A DNA stretch of 64,000 nt from Orobanche coerulescens. Lineage: Eukaryota > Streptophyta > Magnoliopsida > Lamiales > Orobanchaceae. Numbering within the stretch: the first letter of the stretch is position 1; each line of letters starts with the position of its first letter. Of the stretch, positions 22,134-34,854 are shown in pieces. The translations under genes and the position numbers were made by a program. Where the stretch lies: NCBI GenBank assembly GCA_033398695.1, contig CM065804.1, positions 119,717,501 to 119,781,500 of the forward strand. The letters run 5' to 3'. Under the pieces are notes generated by a model. The model saw nothing but the letters and a program-made list of their open reading frames with translations. It searched no databases and was not told the DNA's origin.

Positions 22134-24838
22134 TGAGGCCCCATTCTTTTATAAGAAGAATAAGTTATAAATTTTCAATAAATAAAATAAAGTTTTATAT
22201 TATTTCATTGTCGAATAAATTAAATTTTTACCTTACATATAGGCTCGTTAGCTAAATAAAATCCTACAAGTTTTATTAACTTAATTATTTCAATTATTCC
22301 GATTGAATAAAAATATACAAACAAGTTCATAATCTAAATGGACTATTTAATTTGATGATCCAACTTAATTAATAGGACTATGATTTAAATTTGGACTTAT
22401 AGACGTTATGAACTTATGACCAGTTACATCTAACCCAACCCATTATAAATTATCTCTTTTATTTTATTAAATAATAACACAAATACAAAAAAAAATACAA
22501 ATAGTGTGTATGTGTGTGAACGTGTGGGAGAAGGGATGGGGAGGTGTGGATGTATCACTCCATTAACGTTGCATGGTGACACATGGATGAAGGCTTGATC
22601 ACCCCTCCTTTGACTTAACATACTATATAAACTAATCCACATAGTAAACATCTCCCATTTTGAGTATTGTAAGAAGGAAAAGTTGAGAAAAGAAAAATAG
22701 AGAGGGAATGGGTGGCCAAATAGCTCAAGGAAAGAAAATGAGAAGAAATTTTTTTTCAACATATCAACGGTATGATTTTCACCCCTTTCATTCTATATAT
22801 ACCCTTTTTCCTAAACCTTCATCTAAAACTAACTCACCTTGAAATCCCCCTTTGTATCGGCCAATACCATTCAAGTGGGTAAAATGACATTTCATTTCTT
22901 ATTTGAAAATTTATGCAAGTATATTATATGTATGATGGTGCATCCAAAAGATTAATTGGTTAAGCTTTGACTGATCATGTTTGACATAAAAATGACATTA
23001 TCTCATCATGCATGTGATGATTGTGGTGTTTGTTGAGTTTTTGCTTTTTATATACATTGATGATTGGAGCATATTCTTGCTAAATATTATAAATCTAGCC
23101 CTTGGGTACTAAAATTTCCTAAATATAAATGTAATACTGGAATAGCGTATGAAATTATTTAATCACCGGTAAAATTTACCAATTGAACCAAAAACTCAAA
23201 GAGATAACAACAATGATTAAAGCTCAAATGATTATGATTAAAATTTGTGAAACTCCTAATTCTGGACTTCTCACCTTATATTAGTCTTAATATATCATAG
23301 ATAAGTTATTTATAAAATTTCACTTGAATAGAAATTCATTAAGATAAGAAGTCGGAGCAAAAATGTAAGTTTCAACAATTCGGGACCAAAATTATAATTT
23401 ACAGAAATCTACGATTTTGAAAATATAATTTCCAGAAAAGTTGTATTTTCTGAGCTGATAATAACATAAAGAACTTACCCCAAAAATGTGAGATCGATCC
23501 GACAAGAAACGAAAGGATTATGATCCGATTAATAAAATCCAATTAAGATTTGATTAAGGGGTGAAATTATAAAGAATGAAATTCTAATCTGGACAAAAAT
23601 TGAAAGCAGAAGACATAAAGATCAAAATTCATCTGGATTTACAATTTCGTAGTTAAAATGAATCCAACGAGTTAATCAAAGTTATAAGACAAAACTAAAT
23701 AAAAATAATAATAATAGTACTTAAAACTTAGGAGGGCAGAATTGTAATTTTCGAATGGCAAGACTTTAAAGCAACTTCTAACCTTTAATCCCTATATTAT
23801 AAGGGCATTTTGCAATAAATTTCTTAATTTTGGGACGTATAATCAATATGTTCCGACTTAGTCTAATTTATAACATTTTAGTAAAAACTTTCACATGATC
23901 ACGAAGTGGTTGAACTGATTCTTCTAATTTAACCAAGTCCATTTATTACCAAACAAACATGTCGATATCTTATAATATGCATGATCGTCATTAATCACGA
24001 CAATCATTGTTATTTAGTAGAAATCGGAAGTAAGTGCTGTGCAGAGCTAAGTGCTACGACCTTCGGGCGGGAGCCACTGCTAGAGTCCGTACAAGTACCT
24101 CTAGAGTCCTTTTTTATATCAGTATGCATTGAGGGGCGGTTGGTCTATAATGAATCGAGCAGCATTCCACGGTTCGAGGCAAATCTATCGTCGTATCCTA
24201 TTCCCTTGAAGCCGAAGCGCGGAATGTTCCTAAGGTGACTAGGTCATAGATTCGGGTATAGTCGCGATTATGATAAAATCCGGGCATAGACCCAAGCTAA
24301 AAACATATTGAGTCCAGATAAGAGATAAGGCAGCACGTCACCAAGCATGAGAGCGATAAGCTCAAAAGCCAATGTTATAGTGACGGTCCAGCAAACGCCC
24401 AAGGCCACAATTATTAAATCAAAGGTCGTGGCGATAGTCAAAGGCCAAACACTGATAACGGTCTAAGACGTTATAAGGAGGCTAAATGATTTTGTAACCT
24501 AAACGACCTCCCGAACCTAAATACTAACTGGGCGCTCGACATCGTACATTCATCATACTAAACAGCAATCTATGGAGATTGACTGTAAATTCATGATATA
24601 ATTCGTGATATTTACAACAATAGATAAAAGCATAATATCTTTTTGAAAACATGCATCAATTATTAAGCAATATTTTTTCTTAAAGTGGGAGAAAGTACAT
24701 TATGTTTATCCTTGAAAAATACACTCGTAAATTATCCAATTTTCAAAGTTTGAGAATCCGTTATTCTCACCAACACTTTGATTTTCTAAAACCCCACTAG
24801 AGGAATATGACAAAGAGGAAGAAGAGGTAGATGCTGGC
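22134..24838 (+). repeat. X1 first LTR, part before Tekay-2
   Basis: The start matches 37263 of X2 (TGAGRCCCCATTCTTTT). A TATA box CTATATAAAC lies at 22623. No genes are present; the stretch 22800-24000 is AT-rich with one copy of the repeat of about 175 bp that is present three times in X2. The LTR 3' end carries GAGCGATAAGCTCAAA and CGACCTCCCGAA blocks shared with X2. Small frames here are not credible. Confidence 0.8.
24834..24838. repeat. Target-site duplication CTGGC of Tekay-2 (left copy)
   Basis: CTGGC precedes TGTAACACCCC and recurs at 34565-34569 after ATTACA. Confidence 0.95.
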
Positions 24839-25854
24839 TGTAACACCCCGAGATATTCGGAATAGTTACAGTGCCGTAAACCCTTTAAGTAAGGATTTAC
24901 AAGGCTGTTTAAAAGAAAGTAAATATAATTCAACAGTGCCACTGAATTTTGAAATACAGAACCGGTTCAACTGATCCGTTGAGTTAATTTATACAACCAT
25001 ATCGAAAATGACATTATTAAAACACACGTACTCGAGTACTAAAGTGAACCAGGAACACAAATCACAATGACAATAAATATCAACCACATCACTGAGCCAT
25101 TTCATCGTCATGTCGATACTATGGTTGCTTCCCCGCTCCTCGGCTACCTGACATCAAAAAAATGTCCACCCCCGAAGGGGTTAGCAAACAATGCTAGTAC
25201 AAGTACCATAATACATAAATCATCAGTGCATCATAAAACATGCAAAACGGACTTCCGTCATCGGAATCCAACGATGTGAATCCTCACGATTCCATCAACA
25301 CAATACAGGGTAATCCAATGATCCAGCGCCCTCGGTATAGATCCCCATGATGATCCCGTCGGACCAACGCATGGTGGAAAAACCCGTCCAACGATCCAGC
25401 GCCCTCAGCATAGATCCCCATGATGATCCCGTTGGACCAACGCATGGTGGACATTCGATCAAGCGCCCTCAGCATAGATCCTCATGATCCCCTCGGATCA
25501 TTTATAACACAACCAATACCATTATGCATACACATATGCAAATCAACACGTTCATCAACGTAAATATCATGACAATTCAAAGAATATAATATCATGTTCA
25601 ACAACATGAATAAATCGTACACACGATCAACAATACAATATCAATAAGCTTACAGTACGATACTTGCCTCAAAGATGGCAAGAACAAAACACTCCAACGA
25701 ATCTCAACACACTCGAAGTCCGTCTCCTTCGATCAACGTAGCAAGATCGAACCTTAACAAAAGAAATAATATAGAATTTATCTTATGTCGTACGAATGTC
25801 TAACAACCCAGTCTACGGCCAAAAGCTCTAAAAACGCAATCTGCCTAAAATACT

Positions 25855-26070
25855 TAGCGTATGCTACGTACTCTACGTAACGTACGTTAATCCTGCCCGT
25901 TAGCGTACGTAAACGACGAAGTCTAGCGTACGCTAACTTATGTACCGGCAGTCCTCCCTGACCAGCCGACTGACTCGGCTGATGACATAACGTACGTTAC
26001 GTACCAAACATAGCGTACGTTATTCATTCCCGATAGCGCACGTTAATATATACATCTTAGCGTGCGCTAC
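25855..26070 (-). repeat. Second palindrome array of Tekay-2 (left LTR, downstream of TATA)
   Basis: TTAGCGTATGCTACG, ACGTACGTTA, GTTAGCGTACGT, TAGCGTACGTTA and TTAGCGTGCGCTAC fall within 215 bp. The right LTR has the same block at 33170-33385. Confidence 0.85.
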
Positions 26071-26762
26071 CTGTGCATGGCAGTTTACTATTGGGCAGAA
26101 AACTGATCTAATGGTGATAAAACTCATGAAATCTTCAGTGATAAAACATGTCATCCCCGAGCATACTATGTTCATACGGTTTGTGAAAGATCTTTACGGA
26201 TTAAACGACTTCAAGGTACAAGGATACGTATAACCATCACAACATCTTAATTCATCTTGATCTTCAAGAAAATATCTTAAGTTCAATTCATTCCAAATCC
26301 TAAAACGTATGATTCCATTATGTAAGGACCTAAGAACTTGCTAATCTCCATGAACTGGCCAATATCAATTAGAAGATACATGAAGATGCTTAGGAGTCCA
26401 AACACTAAAAAGGTTCAACGGTTATATGATGGAGAAATATCGAAACATCGAAAATATCCTTCTAACAACATGATGTTCGACTACGTACGAATTTTAACTG
26501 ACTAGATAATCCCAAATCATGATCAACACATCCTTCAGAATACTACTAATATTGGTGAAGAATAACCTACCTCAAAGTAGCGAAGAACACGAAGGAACTT
26601 GAAGAAATCCAACACCGAGAGCTTGAACACCAACCTCCAATGATCTACAATCTTCAACTCGGACTAGGATTATGATAAGAAGGGTTTAGGATGGAGAGAG
26701 TGACTCTCAGAATTCGGGTTTGGAAAGTGATGAAAGCTGAAAAAATGAAAAAGGGTGTTGTC

Positions 26763-26772
26763 CTATATATAG
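26763..26772 (-). promoter_or_regulatory. TATA box, Tekay-2 left LTR
   Basis: CTATATATAG reads the same on both strands. It lies 12 bp from the perfect palindrome TAGCGCGCGCTA (26784-26795). The counterpart is at 34087-34096. Confidence 0.7.
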
Positions 26773-26783
26773 AAAATGGTTAT

Positions 26784-27092
26784 TAGCGCGCGCTAGTCCA
26801 TATTCCTATCGTGCGCTAACGGCTATACGAAACTTACTGACTTCATTGTACTCAGCATTTAGCGTGCGCTATCCTCATATCATTAGCGTGCACTACCGCG
26901 TTGACTTGTCTTTTCCCGAAAGCCGTCCAGGTTCATCCCGACATAATCCGACCAAGATCCCCGGCCTGATCTCACCTACCAACACGTCTCAATCATGCTG
27001 AATTCGTATAGCGCGCGCTAAGGTTCATATATAGCGTGTGCTACTAAACCCAAATTAGCGTACGCTACGCCTAGTCGATAGCGTGCGCTACA
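26784..27092 (-). repeat. Palindrome array, TAGCGYGCGCTA family (left LTR, upstream of TATA)
   Basis: Copies include TAGCGCGCGCTA (26784 and about 27009), CGTGCGCTAACGG, TTAGCGTGCGCTAT and TAGCGTACGCTACG. Spacing is irregular, roughly 20-60 bp. Confidence 0.88.
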
Positions 27093-27240
27093 AGTGCAAA
27101 ATCAAAATATTGAACACAATCATGCAATCATGCGCTCAACAACACCGGATCATGAAATACGGAAAATAATACTCAGATCAAAATACAACAAATACAATAT
27201 CACAAGGTTCAAATACACATCAGAAATCTCGGGTATTACA

Positions 27241-27262
27241 TCCTTCCTCCCTAAAAAGAAGT
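27241..27262 (-). promoter_or_regulatory. Polypurine tract of Tekay-2
   Basis: The - strand reads TTTTTAGGGAGGAAGGA up to the LTR. The preceding GACGAAACTTC block is shared with Tekay-1 and Z. Confidence 0.85.
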
Positions 27263-27275
27263 TTCGTCCCAAAAC

Positions 27276-30200
27276 TTAAGATGAAAACAACTCTGGATAT
27301 CTAGCCTTCATACTGTCCTCTGTTTCCCAAGTGGCCTCTTCAGCTCCATGCCATGACCATTGTACTTTAACCAAGTGTATTGGTTTATTCCTCAATTGTT
27401 TGATCCGACTCTCCAGTATCTTGATTGGTCTCTCTTCGAAGGTGTCGTCATTAGCTATCTCGATCTCATCAAACTCAATGATATGACTGGGATCCGGTAC
27501 ATACTTCCGTAATTGGGATACGTGAAACACATTGTGAACGTGACTCAGCGATGGCGGTAAGGCCAACCTGTATGCTAAATCCCCAACCCTCTCGAGGATC
27601 TCAAATGGCCCGATATATCTCGGACTTAGCTTACCTTTCCTCCCAAAATGGAAAATCCCTCGTGTAGGAGACACCTTCAATAGTACGTGGTCCCCAATGT
27701 CGAACTCTAGAGGGCGACGACGTACATCTGCATAAGACTTCTGTCGACTCAGGGCAGTCAACAGTCTTTCCCGAATCAAAGCTATCTTCTCTTGAGTCTG
27801 AACTATTAATTCCGGCTCCGTCCCGATCAAGTCCGAAGAATCATCCCAGCACAGGGGCGCTCGACATCTTCTCCCATACAAAGCTTCAAACGGTGCCATC
27901 TTAATAGAAGCGTGCCAACTATTATTGTAGGTGAATTCAATCAACGGCAAATGAACTTCCCAATCAGTTGACCAATCCAAAGCACAAGCTCTAAGCATGT
28001 CTTCTACTGTTTGTATAGTCCTTTCGGACTGACCGTCCGTCTGAGGAAGATTAGCCGTGCTAAAGTTCAGCTCAGTCCCCAAAGCCCTGTGAACTGCCTT
28101 CCAAAAGTGCGACACGAAGCGACCATCCCGATCTGAAATAATGGTCTTCGGTGTCCCATGTAATCTAACTATCTCTGCAATAAATACTCGCGCCAATCTC
28201 TCGGGTCCCCAAGTATCTTTAATTCCTAGGAAATGAGCCGACTTGGTTAGTCGATCAACTACAACCCAAATCATGTTCATTCCCGTCTTGGTCCTTGGCA
28301 TACTGGTGATGAAATCCATCGAGATATCCTCCCACTTCCACTCAGGAATCGGAAGCGGTTTTAACATTCCGACAGGTCGCTGATGTTTAATCTTAACCTG
28401 CTGACAAGTCAAACACTTCGAAACGTACTCTGCTACGTCCTTCTTCATATTTCCCCACCAGAAGTTTTGTTTTAGATCCTTATACATCTTACTGCTGCCT
28501 GGGTGAATAGAATAGGGAGCGCTGTGAGCTTCCTTCAAAATTGTCCGTCTCAAATCATCATCATCAGGAACACAAAGTCGATTTTGAAATCTCAAAACTC
28601 CATCATCCTGTATCACGAATCCTGGGGCCTTTTCTTTCTTTACTTCGTCACATAACCGAAGGATCAGAGAATCGTTCAGCTGCTTAGATTTGATTTCCTC
28701 GACTAGGGACGAAGTCAGTTCCATCACATATAGTTGCCCTTGAATTTCTGGTGACCATACTTCAATCCCTTCGCGGATCAGTTCTCGATGAATGCGGGTT
28801 TGGGACGTAAGTGCTTCCAACACTCGAAGAGAAATAGGTTTACGGCTCAATGCATCGGCTACTACGTTTGCTTTACCCGGGTGATAGATAATTTCCAAGT
28901 CGTAATCCTTGATCAATTCCAGCCACCTTCTCTGCCTCATGTTTAATTCTTTCTGACTGAAAATGTACTTGAGGCTTTTATGATCTGTAAAAATCTGACA
29001 ATGAGTGCCGTATAAATAATGTCGCCAAATTTTCAAGGCAAATACCACAGCTGCTAACTCCAGATCATGAGTCGGGTAATTAACTTCGTATGGTTTTAAT
29101 TGCCGAGAAGCATAGGCAATCACCTTATCCTTTTGTATCAACACACATCCCAGACCCTGATTTGAAGCGTCGCTGTATATCATGAATCCATCAGTTCCAT
29201 CTGGTAATGCTAATATAGGTGCTGTCGTCAGTCTCTTCTTAAGTTCCTCAAAACCAACCTAACATTTCTCATCCCACGTGAACTTTTGAGTTTTCTGTAA
29301 CAGCTGAGTGAGTGGACGAGCAATTTTGGAAAATCTCTCTACAAAACGGCGATAATATCCAGCAAGTCCTAAGAAGCTTCGGACTTCTTTCACGCTATTA
29401 GGAGCTTCCCATTCCAAGATTGCTTCGACTTTCTTCGGGTCCACCTGAACTCCGTCAGCTGATATCACATGCCCAAGGAAGGTTACTTCCCTAAGCTAGA
29501 ACTCGCATTTGGAAAGCTTCGCATAAAGCTGTTCATTTCTCAAGATGCTCAAAACCACACGCAAATGCTCGGCATGCTCCTCTGTGTCTTTCGAATAAAT
29601 TAAGATGTCATCAATGAAAACGACTACAAACTTGTCTAGGTATTCTAAGAATACCCGATTCATCAATTGCATAAATACCGCAGGAGCATTGGTAAGTCCG
29701 AATGGCATCACCACGAATTCATAGTGCCCGTACCGGGATCTGAAAGCAGATTTCGGTATATCCAATTCCTTAATTCTCAACTGATGATATCCTGATCGCA
29801 AGTCAATCTTCGAGAATACCCTTGCCCCTTGCAGTTGATCAAACAAGTCATCGATCCGAGGTATAGGATACTTGTTCTTGATCGTCACCTTGTTTAGCTC
29901 CCTGTAATCAATACATAATCGGAGGGATCCATCTTTCTTCCGGACAAAGAGAACGGGCGCTCCCTAAGGAGAAACGCTAGTTTGAATGTAACCCTTCTGC
30001 AATAATTCCTCCAGTTGCTTCTTTAGTTCATACATCTCGGTTGGCGCCATGCGATATGGTGCTCTGGAAAGAGGAACGGCTCCAGGCTCTAATTCGATAG
30101 TGAACTCCACTTCTCTCTGCGGAGGTAACCCAGGTAGTTCGTCAGGGAATACATCTGAAAATTCATTCACAACTGGAATAGATGTGAGTTGTACTCCTTC

Positions 30201-30659
30201 TTTCTTCATGGCATAGCACCAAATTCCATGACATCCCTGCTTCAGTAATTTCACTGCTTCCATCGCTTTGATCAATTTTCCCGAGCTTCCCGGTCTCCAT
30301 CCTCTGAATAAGTGTTCAGACCCATCATCAGCAATGATAGAAATGACCCTCTTTCGGTAGTTTAGAATAGCTCCATAACGGTTGAGCCAATCGTCTCCGA
30401 GAATTAAATCATCACCATAAATGTCAACTACAATAAGATTCGATGGCCAATATATGCCTCCTATAGACACTGGAAAATCTCTAGTTTCTAGGTTTCCTAT
30501 AATTTTCTCTCCGCTCAGTAGTCCCACAACATAAGGTTCACAATCATACAAGCACGAGATCTTCAAACGATTAACACAGTTCACAGATATAACAGAATGC
30601 GTAGCTCCTGAATCGAATAAGACACTAACTGGTTGCAAAAGGATCTGAATCATACCTGA
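27276..30659 (-). pseudogene. Tekay-2 pol: protease to chromodomain, three stop codons
   Basis: It is in the same frame as gag. The protease VLFDSGATHSVIS is intact. RT starts after VSP; there the next codon, expected Trp, is TAG (29964-29966). A second expected Trp in KCEF-W-L is also TAG (29496-29498), and a third stop follows WDEKC near 29259. RT core [13 protein letters not shown] is intact, as is RNase H ([21 protein letters not shown]). Integrase has [25 protein letters not shown] and SERTIQT. The chromodomain-like tail [16 protein letters not shown] ends at SS, 27276. The last 635 codons are uninterrupted. Trp-to-TAG changes mean G-to-A on the coding strand, that is deamination of C on the other strand. 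Confidence 0.95.
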
Positions 30660-31913
30660 CGCAACATCCGTGTTCTGATCGTCTGACTTCTTCATCTCGT
30701 AAATACGCGGAGGAACGGACCCAGTGCTAGATGCTTCTCTTTTCCCAACATTCTGCTGCTGGAAACCACTTTGCTGCGTCTGGTTTACACTAGTGTCCTT
30801 CGGAACCGGTGCAGGAGTGCGAGTACCAAAAGATCGAGTCGCATTACCACAAAATGTTGCGCGATGCCCTTCCTGTCCACACTCGAAACAGGTCACACCA
30901 CGTGCGAAACAGTCACGTCGAACATGCCCCGCTTTGCCGCAGTTATAACATTTCTTCCCTGCGTCTGAAACGGTTGGTGCTGCCCGGAACTTCTTTCCGC
31001 CTCGAGAAGGATGTGGAGGCCTCCTGGACGAATGAAATGAGGACTGGCCCTTACGGGGCCCACTACTCTTATTCTCCGTGAAGTTTCCAGACACTTTCTG
31101 CTTCTTTGCTTCCGTTGATTTCTCTACTGCCGCCTCTTTCATATCGTAGGCCAGCGCCTTGTCCTGATACTGTCGCAGGGTGGTACATTCAAATCCGGAC
31201 ATATATTGCTGAATCTCCGGCTTCATCCGCATGTCAAAATGGAAAATCCTCTCCGCCTCAGTTATGAACAAGTGGCGCACATAAGTCAGCTGGTGATTAA
31301 AAGTCTTAATCACGTCGGTCACAGATGCCTCTAAATCTTGTGGTGCGAAAAACTCCCGGACTCGGGCCTCCCTAACTGGACGAGGGCAATACTGCGCTTC
31401 CATCATTAATTTGAACTCCATCCAGTCAACATTATGCTCCTCAGGTCGAATGGCCTCCCACCAGTCGAAAGCCTCCCCCGTCAGAAGATACTGGGCGACC
31501 GGAACCTTTCTGTCGTTGGGACAGTTAATCCCTGCAAAGATCTTCTCTAACTCCTTCAACCAGTGATCCCAAGAAAGCGTCTCAGCAGAACCGTCAAATT
31601 TCAGAGGGTGCAATTTGACCACCTCAGTAAGCCATTTGTCCCCCCGATTAACCTCGTTATGCTGCTGTCCCATCGCTGTCTGCATGCGATCAACAACCTG
31701 AGCAAACTGGTTTATCTGAGCAACCACCTGTTGAAGCACTCCCGGCACGTTAGGATCTGCATTATTATTTGCTGATCCCTGCTGTCCTCCGGAATGGGAA
31801 TCTGTTCGACTAGCGGTTATTTCTGGGGTAGACACCGAATCTTCCTGTCTCGCATTTCCACATCCGCGTCCACGACCGCGTCCGCGTCCGCGTCCACGAC
31901 CTCCCCTCAACAT
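30660..31913 (-). CDS. Tekay-2 gag, open frame fused to protease
   Basis: The Met at 31913 (MLRGGRGRGRG) is chosen because it aligns with the Tekay-1 start; the frame stays open 19 codons further upstream. After the Arg/Gly tract and a Ser/Gln-rich linker comes the capsid (FDGSAETLSWDHWLKELEKI, VPVAQYLLTGEAFDWWEAI). Two CCHC knuckles follow: CYNCGKAGHVRRDC and CFECGQEGHRATFC. There are no stops in gag, and the frame runs on through the protease, so a gag-pol fusion without a shift is expected for this lineage. It probably encodes the particle protein if expressed, but pol of this copy is interrupted. Confidence 0.9.
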
Positions 31914-32135
31914 ACTGTAAACACAAATACTCAATATCCAGGGCAACTCTTGTAAAAGAAAGTCCGTCAAAATTCACAAAGAGGATTTAAAATAAAACTG
32001 TAGTAACTGAGATTAGGAGACTTTCAACCACGGTCCACACGACGATGCTGGCTCAGCAGTGATGTTACAAACGACCCGAAAATAACGTAAACATACCCAA
32101 CTAAAACCTGAGTGCCAAGATATCCATGAATCTTA

Positions 32136-32147
32136 GCTCCGATATCA
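32136..32147 (-). promoter_or_regulatory. Degenerate primer-binding site of Tekay-2
   Basis: The - strand TGATATCGGAGC compares with TGGTATCAGAGC and differs by two transitions. It lies five bases from the LTR edge at 32153. Confidence 0.85.
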
Positions 32148-32152
32148 TATTC

Positions 32153-34564
32153 TGTAACACCCCGAGATATTCAGAATAGTTACAGCGCCGTAAACCCTTT
32201 AAGTAAGGATTTACAAGGCTGTTTAAAAGAAAGTAAATATAATTCAACAGTGCCACTGAATTTTGAAATACAAAACCAGTTCAACTGATCCGTTGAGTTA
32301 ATTTAGACAACCATATCGAAAATGACATTATTAAAACACACGTACTCGAGTACTAAAGTGAACCAGGAAGACAAATCACAATGACAATAAACATCAACCA
32401 CATCACGGAGCCATTTCATCATCATGTCGATACTGTGGTTGCCTCCCCGCTCCTCGGCTACCTGAACATCAAAACAATGTCCACCCCCGAAGGGGTTAGC
32501 AAAACAATGCTAGTACAAGTACCATAATACATAAATCATCAGTGCATCATAAAACATGCAAAACGGACTTCCGTCATCGGAATCCAACGATGTGAATCCT
32601 CACGATTCCATCAACACAATACAGGGTAATCCAACGATCCAGCGCCATCGGTATAGATCCCCATGATGATCCCGTCGGACCAACGCATGGTGGAAAAATC
32701 CGTCCAACGATCCAGCGCCCTCAGCATAGATCCATATGATGATCCCGTCGGACCAATGCATGGTGGACATTCGATCCAGCGCCCTCAGCATAGATCCTCA
32801 TGATCCCCTCGGATCATTTATAACACAACCAATACCATTATGCATACACATATGCAAATCAACACGTTCATCAACGTAAATATCATGACAATTCAAAGAA
32901 TATAATCTCATGTTCAACAACACGACTAAATCGTACACACGATCAACAATACAATATCAATAAGCTTAAAGTACGATACTTGCCTCAAAGATGGCAAGAA
33001 CAAAACACTCCAACGAATCTCAACACACTCGAAGGCCGTCTCCTTCGATCAACGTAGCAAGCTCGAACCTTAACAAAAGAAATAATATAGAATTTATCTT
33101 ATGTCGTACGAATGTCTAACAACCCAGTTTACGGCCGAAAGCTCTAAAAACGCAATCTGTCTGAACTACTTAGCGTATGCTACGTACTCTACATAACGTG
33201 CGCTAAGCCTGCCCGTTAGCGTACGTAAACGACGAAGTCTAGCATACGCTAACTTATGTACCGGTAGTCCTCCCTGACCAGCCGACTAACTCGGCTGATG
33301 ACATAACGTACGTTACGTACCAAACGTAGCGTACGTTATTCATTCCCGATAGCGCACGTTAATATATACATCTTAGCGTGCGCTACCTGTGCATGGCAGT
33401 TTACTATTGGGCAGAAAACTGATCTAATGGTGATGAAACTCATGAAATCTTCAGTGATAAAACATGTCATCTACGAGCATACTATGTTCATACGGTTTGT
33501 GAAAGATCTTTTCGGATTAAACGACTTCAAGGTACAAGGATACGTATAACCATCACAACATCTTAATTCATCTTGATCTTCAAGAAAATATCTTAAGTTC
33601 AATCCATTCCAAATCCTAAAACGTATGATTCCATTATGTAAGGACCTAAGAACTTGCTAATCTCCATGAACTGGACAATATCGGTTAGAAGATACATGAA
33701 CATGCTTTGGAGTCCAAACACTAAAAAGGTTCAACAGTTATACGATGGAGAAATACCGAAACATCGAAAATATCCTTCTAACAACATGATGTTCGACTAC
33801 GTACGAATTTTAACTGACTAGATAATCCCAAATCATGATCAACACATCCTTCAAAATACTACTAATATTGGTGAAGAATCACCTACCTCAAAGTAGCGAA
33901 GAACACGAAGGAACTTGAAGAAATCCAACACCGAGAGCTTGAACACCAACCTCCAATGATCTACAATCTTCAACTCGGACTAGGATTATGATAAGAAGGG
34001 TTTAGGATGGATAGAGTGACTCTCTATGTCTCAGAATTCGGGTTTGGAAAGTGATGAAAGCTGAAAAAATGAAAAAGGGTGATGTCCTATATATAGAAAA
34101 TGGTTATTAGCGCGCGCTAGTCCATATTCCTAGCGTGCGCTAACGGCTATACGAAACTTACTGACTTCACTGTACTCAGCATTTAGCGTGCGCTATCCTC
34201 ATATCATTAGCGTGCGCTACCGCGTTGACTTGGCTTTTCCCGAAAGCCGTCCAGGTTCATCCCGACATAATCCGACCAAGATCCCCGGCCTGATGTCACC
34301 TACCAACACGTCTAAATCATGCTGACTTCGTATAGCGCGCGCTAAGGTTCATATATAGCGTGCGCTACTAAACCCAAATTAGCGAACGCTACGCCTAGTC
34401 GATAGCGTGCGCTACAAGTGCAAAATCACAATATTGAACGCAATCATCCAATCATGTGCTCAACAACACCAGATCATGAAATACGAAAAATAATACTCAG
34501 ATCAAAATATAACAAATACAATATCACAAGGTTCAAATACACATCAGAAATCTCGGGTATTACA
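32153..34564 (-). repeat. 5' LTR of Tekay-2 (right, 2412 bp)
   Basis: This is the partner of 24839-27240. It carries the tandem units at 32635-32815, palindrome arrays at 33170-33385 and 34108-34415, and the TATA box at 34087-34096. One visible indel is an extra TATGTCTC near 34026. Confidence 0.95.
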
Positions 34565-34854
34565 CTGGCAAGAAATAAAGTCTGACCTCGAGCATTGCCA
34601 AGACATAGGATTTATGAAGCTGTGTCTATCATTTTTTAATTCCTGTATCAAAACTGTACCCTTCTTTCCATTGTAATCTTTTGTATACTGTACTCATAAA
34701 TATTTCTTTCTATCGAACAACTAGACTTAGTTCACGGGCTAATATATGGCACATGTATGCTTTACTAAAATTTATTATCACAAATATTATTTATTACGTT
34801 AAACATTTTGTCCTCGTCCAACTCGATGTGGGGGCATGAAAGGAGTGGTATCAG
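34565..34854 (+). repeat. X1 first LTR end and truncated primer site
   Basis: The sequence continues after Tekay-2 (duplication CTGGC at 34565-34569) to the LTR end at 34841. The spacer GGAG and TGGTATCAG (34846-34854) are a primer site lacking its last three bases (AGC). Confidence 0.8.

Larger units (their letters stand above)
24839..27240 (-). repeat. 3' LTR of Tekay-2 (left, 2402 bp)
   Basis: It holds two arrays of GCGC-core palindromes: 26784-27092, upstream of the TATA box on the - strand, and 25855-26070, downstream of it. A unit of about 73 bp (GATCCAGCGCCCTC ... ACGCATGGTGG) is tandemly repeated 2.5 times at 25320-25499. The LTR matches 32153-34564 closely by eye. Confidence 0.95.
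24839..34564 (-). mobile_element. Tekay-2: complete Ty3/gypsy chromovirus (9726 bp)
   Basis: The LTRs 24839-27240 and 32153-34564 begin TGTAACACCCCG and end GGTATTACA. They are flanked by exact CTGGC duplications (24834-24838 and 34565-34569). The - strand frame encodes gag through chromodomain in one reading frame with only three nonsense codons, making this the best-preserved chromovirus in the window. It is inserted in the X1 LTR. LTR sequences differ from Tekay-1 except for short terminal and polypurine blocks, so it is a separate family. Confidence 0.96.

Noticed and set aside
22430..22762. 110-codon - strand Phe-rich frame
   Set aside because: It lies in AT-rich X1 LTR sequence around the TATA box, with composition-driven Phe and Leu; X2 lacks an equivalent frame.
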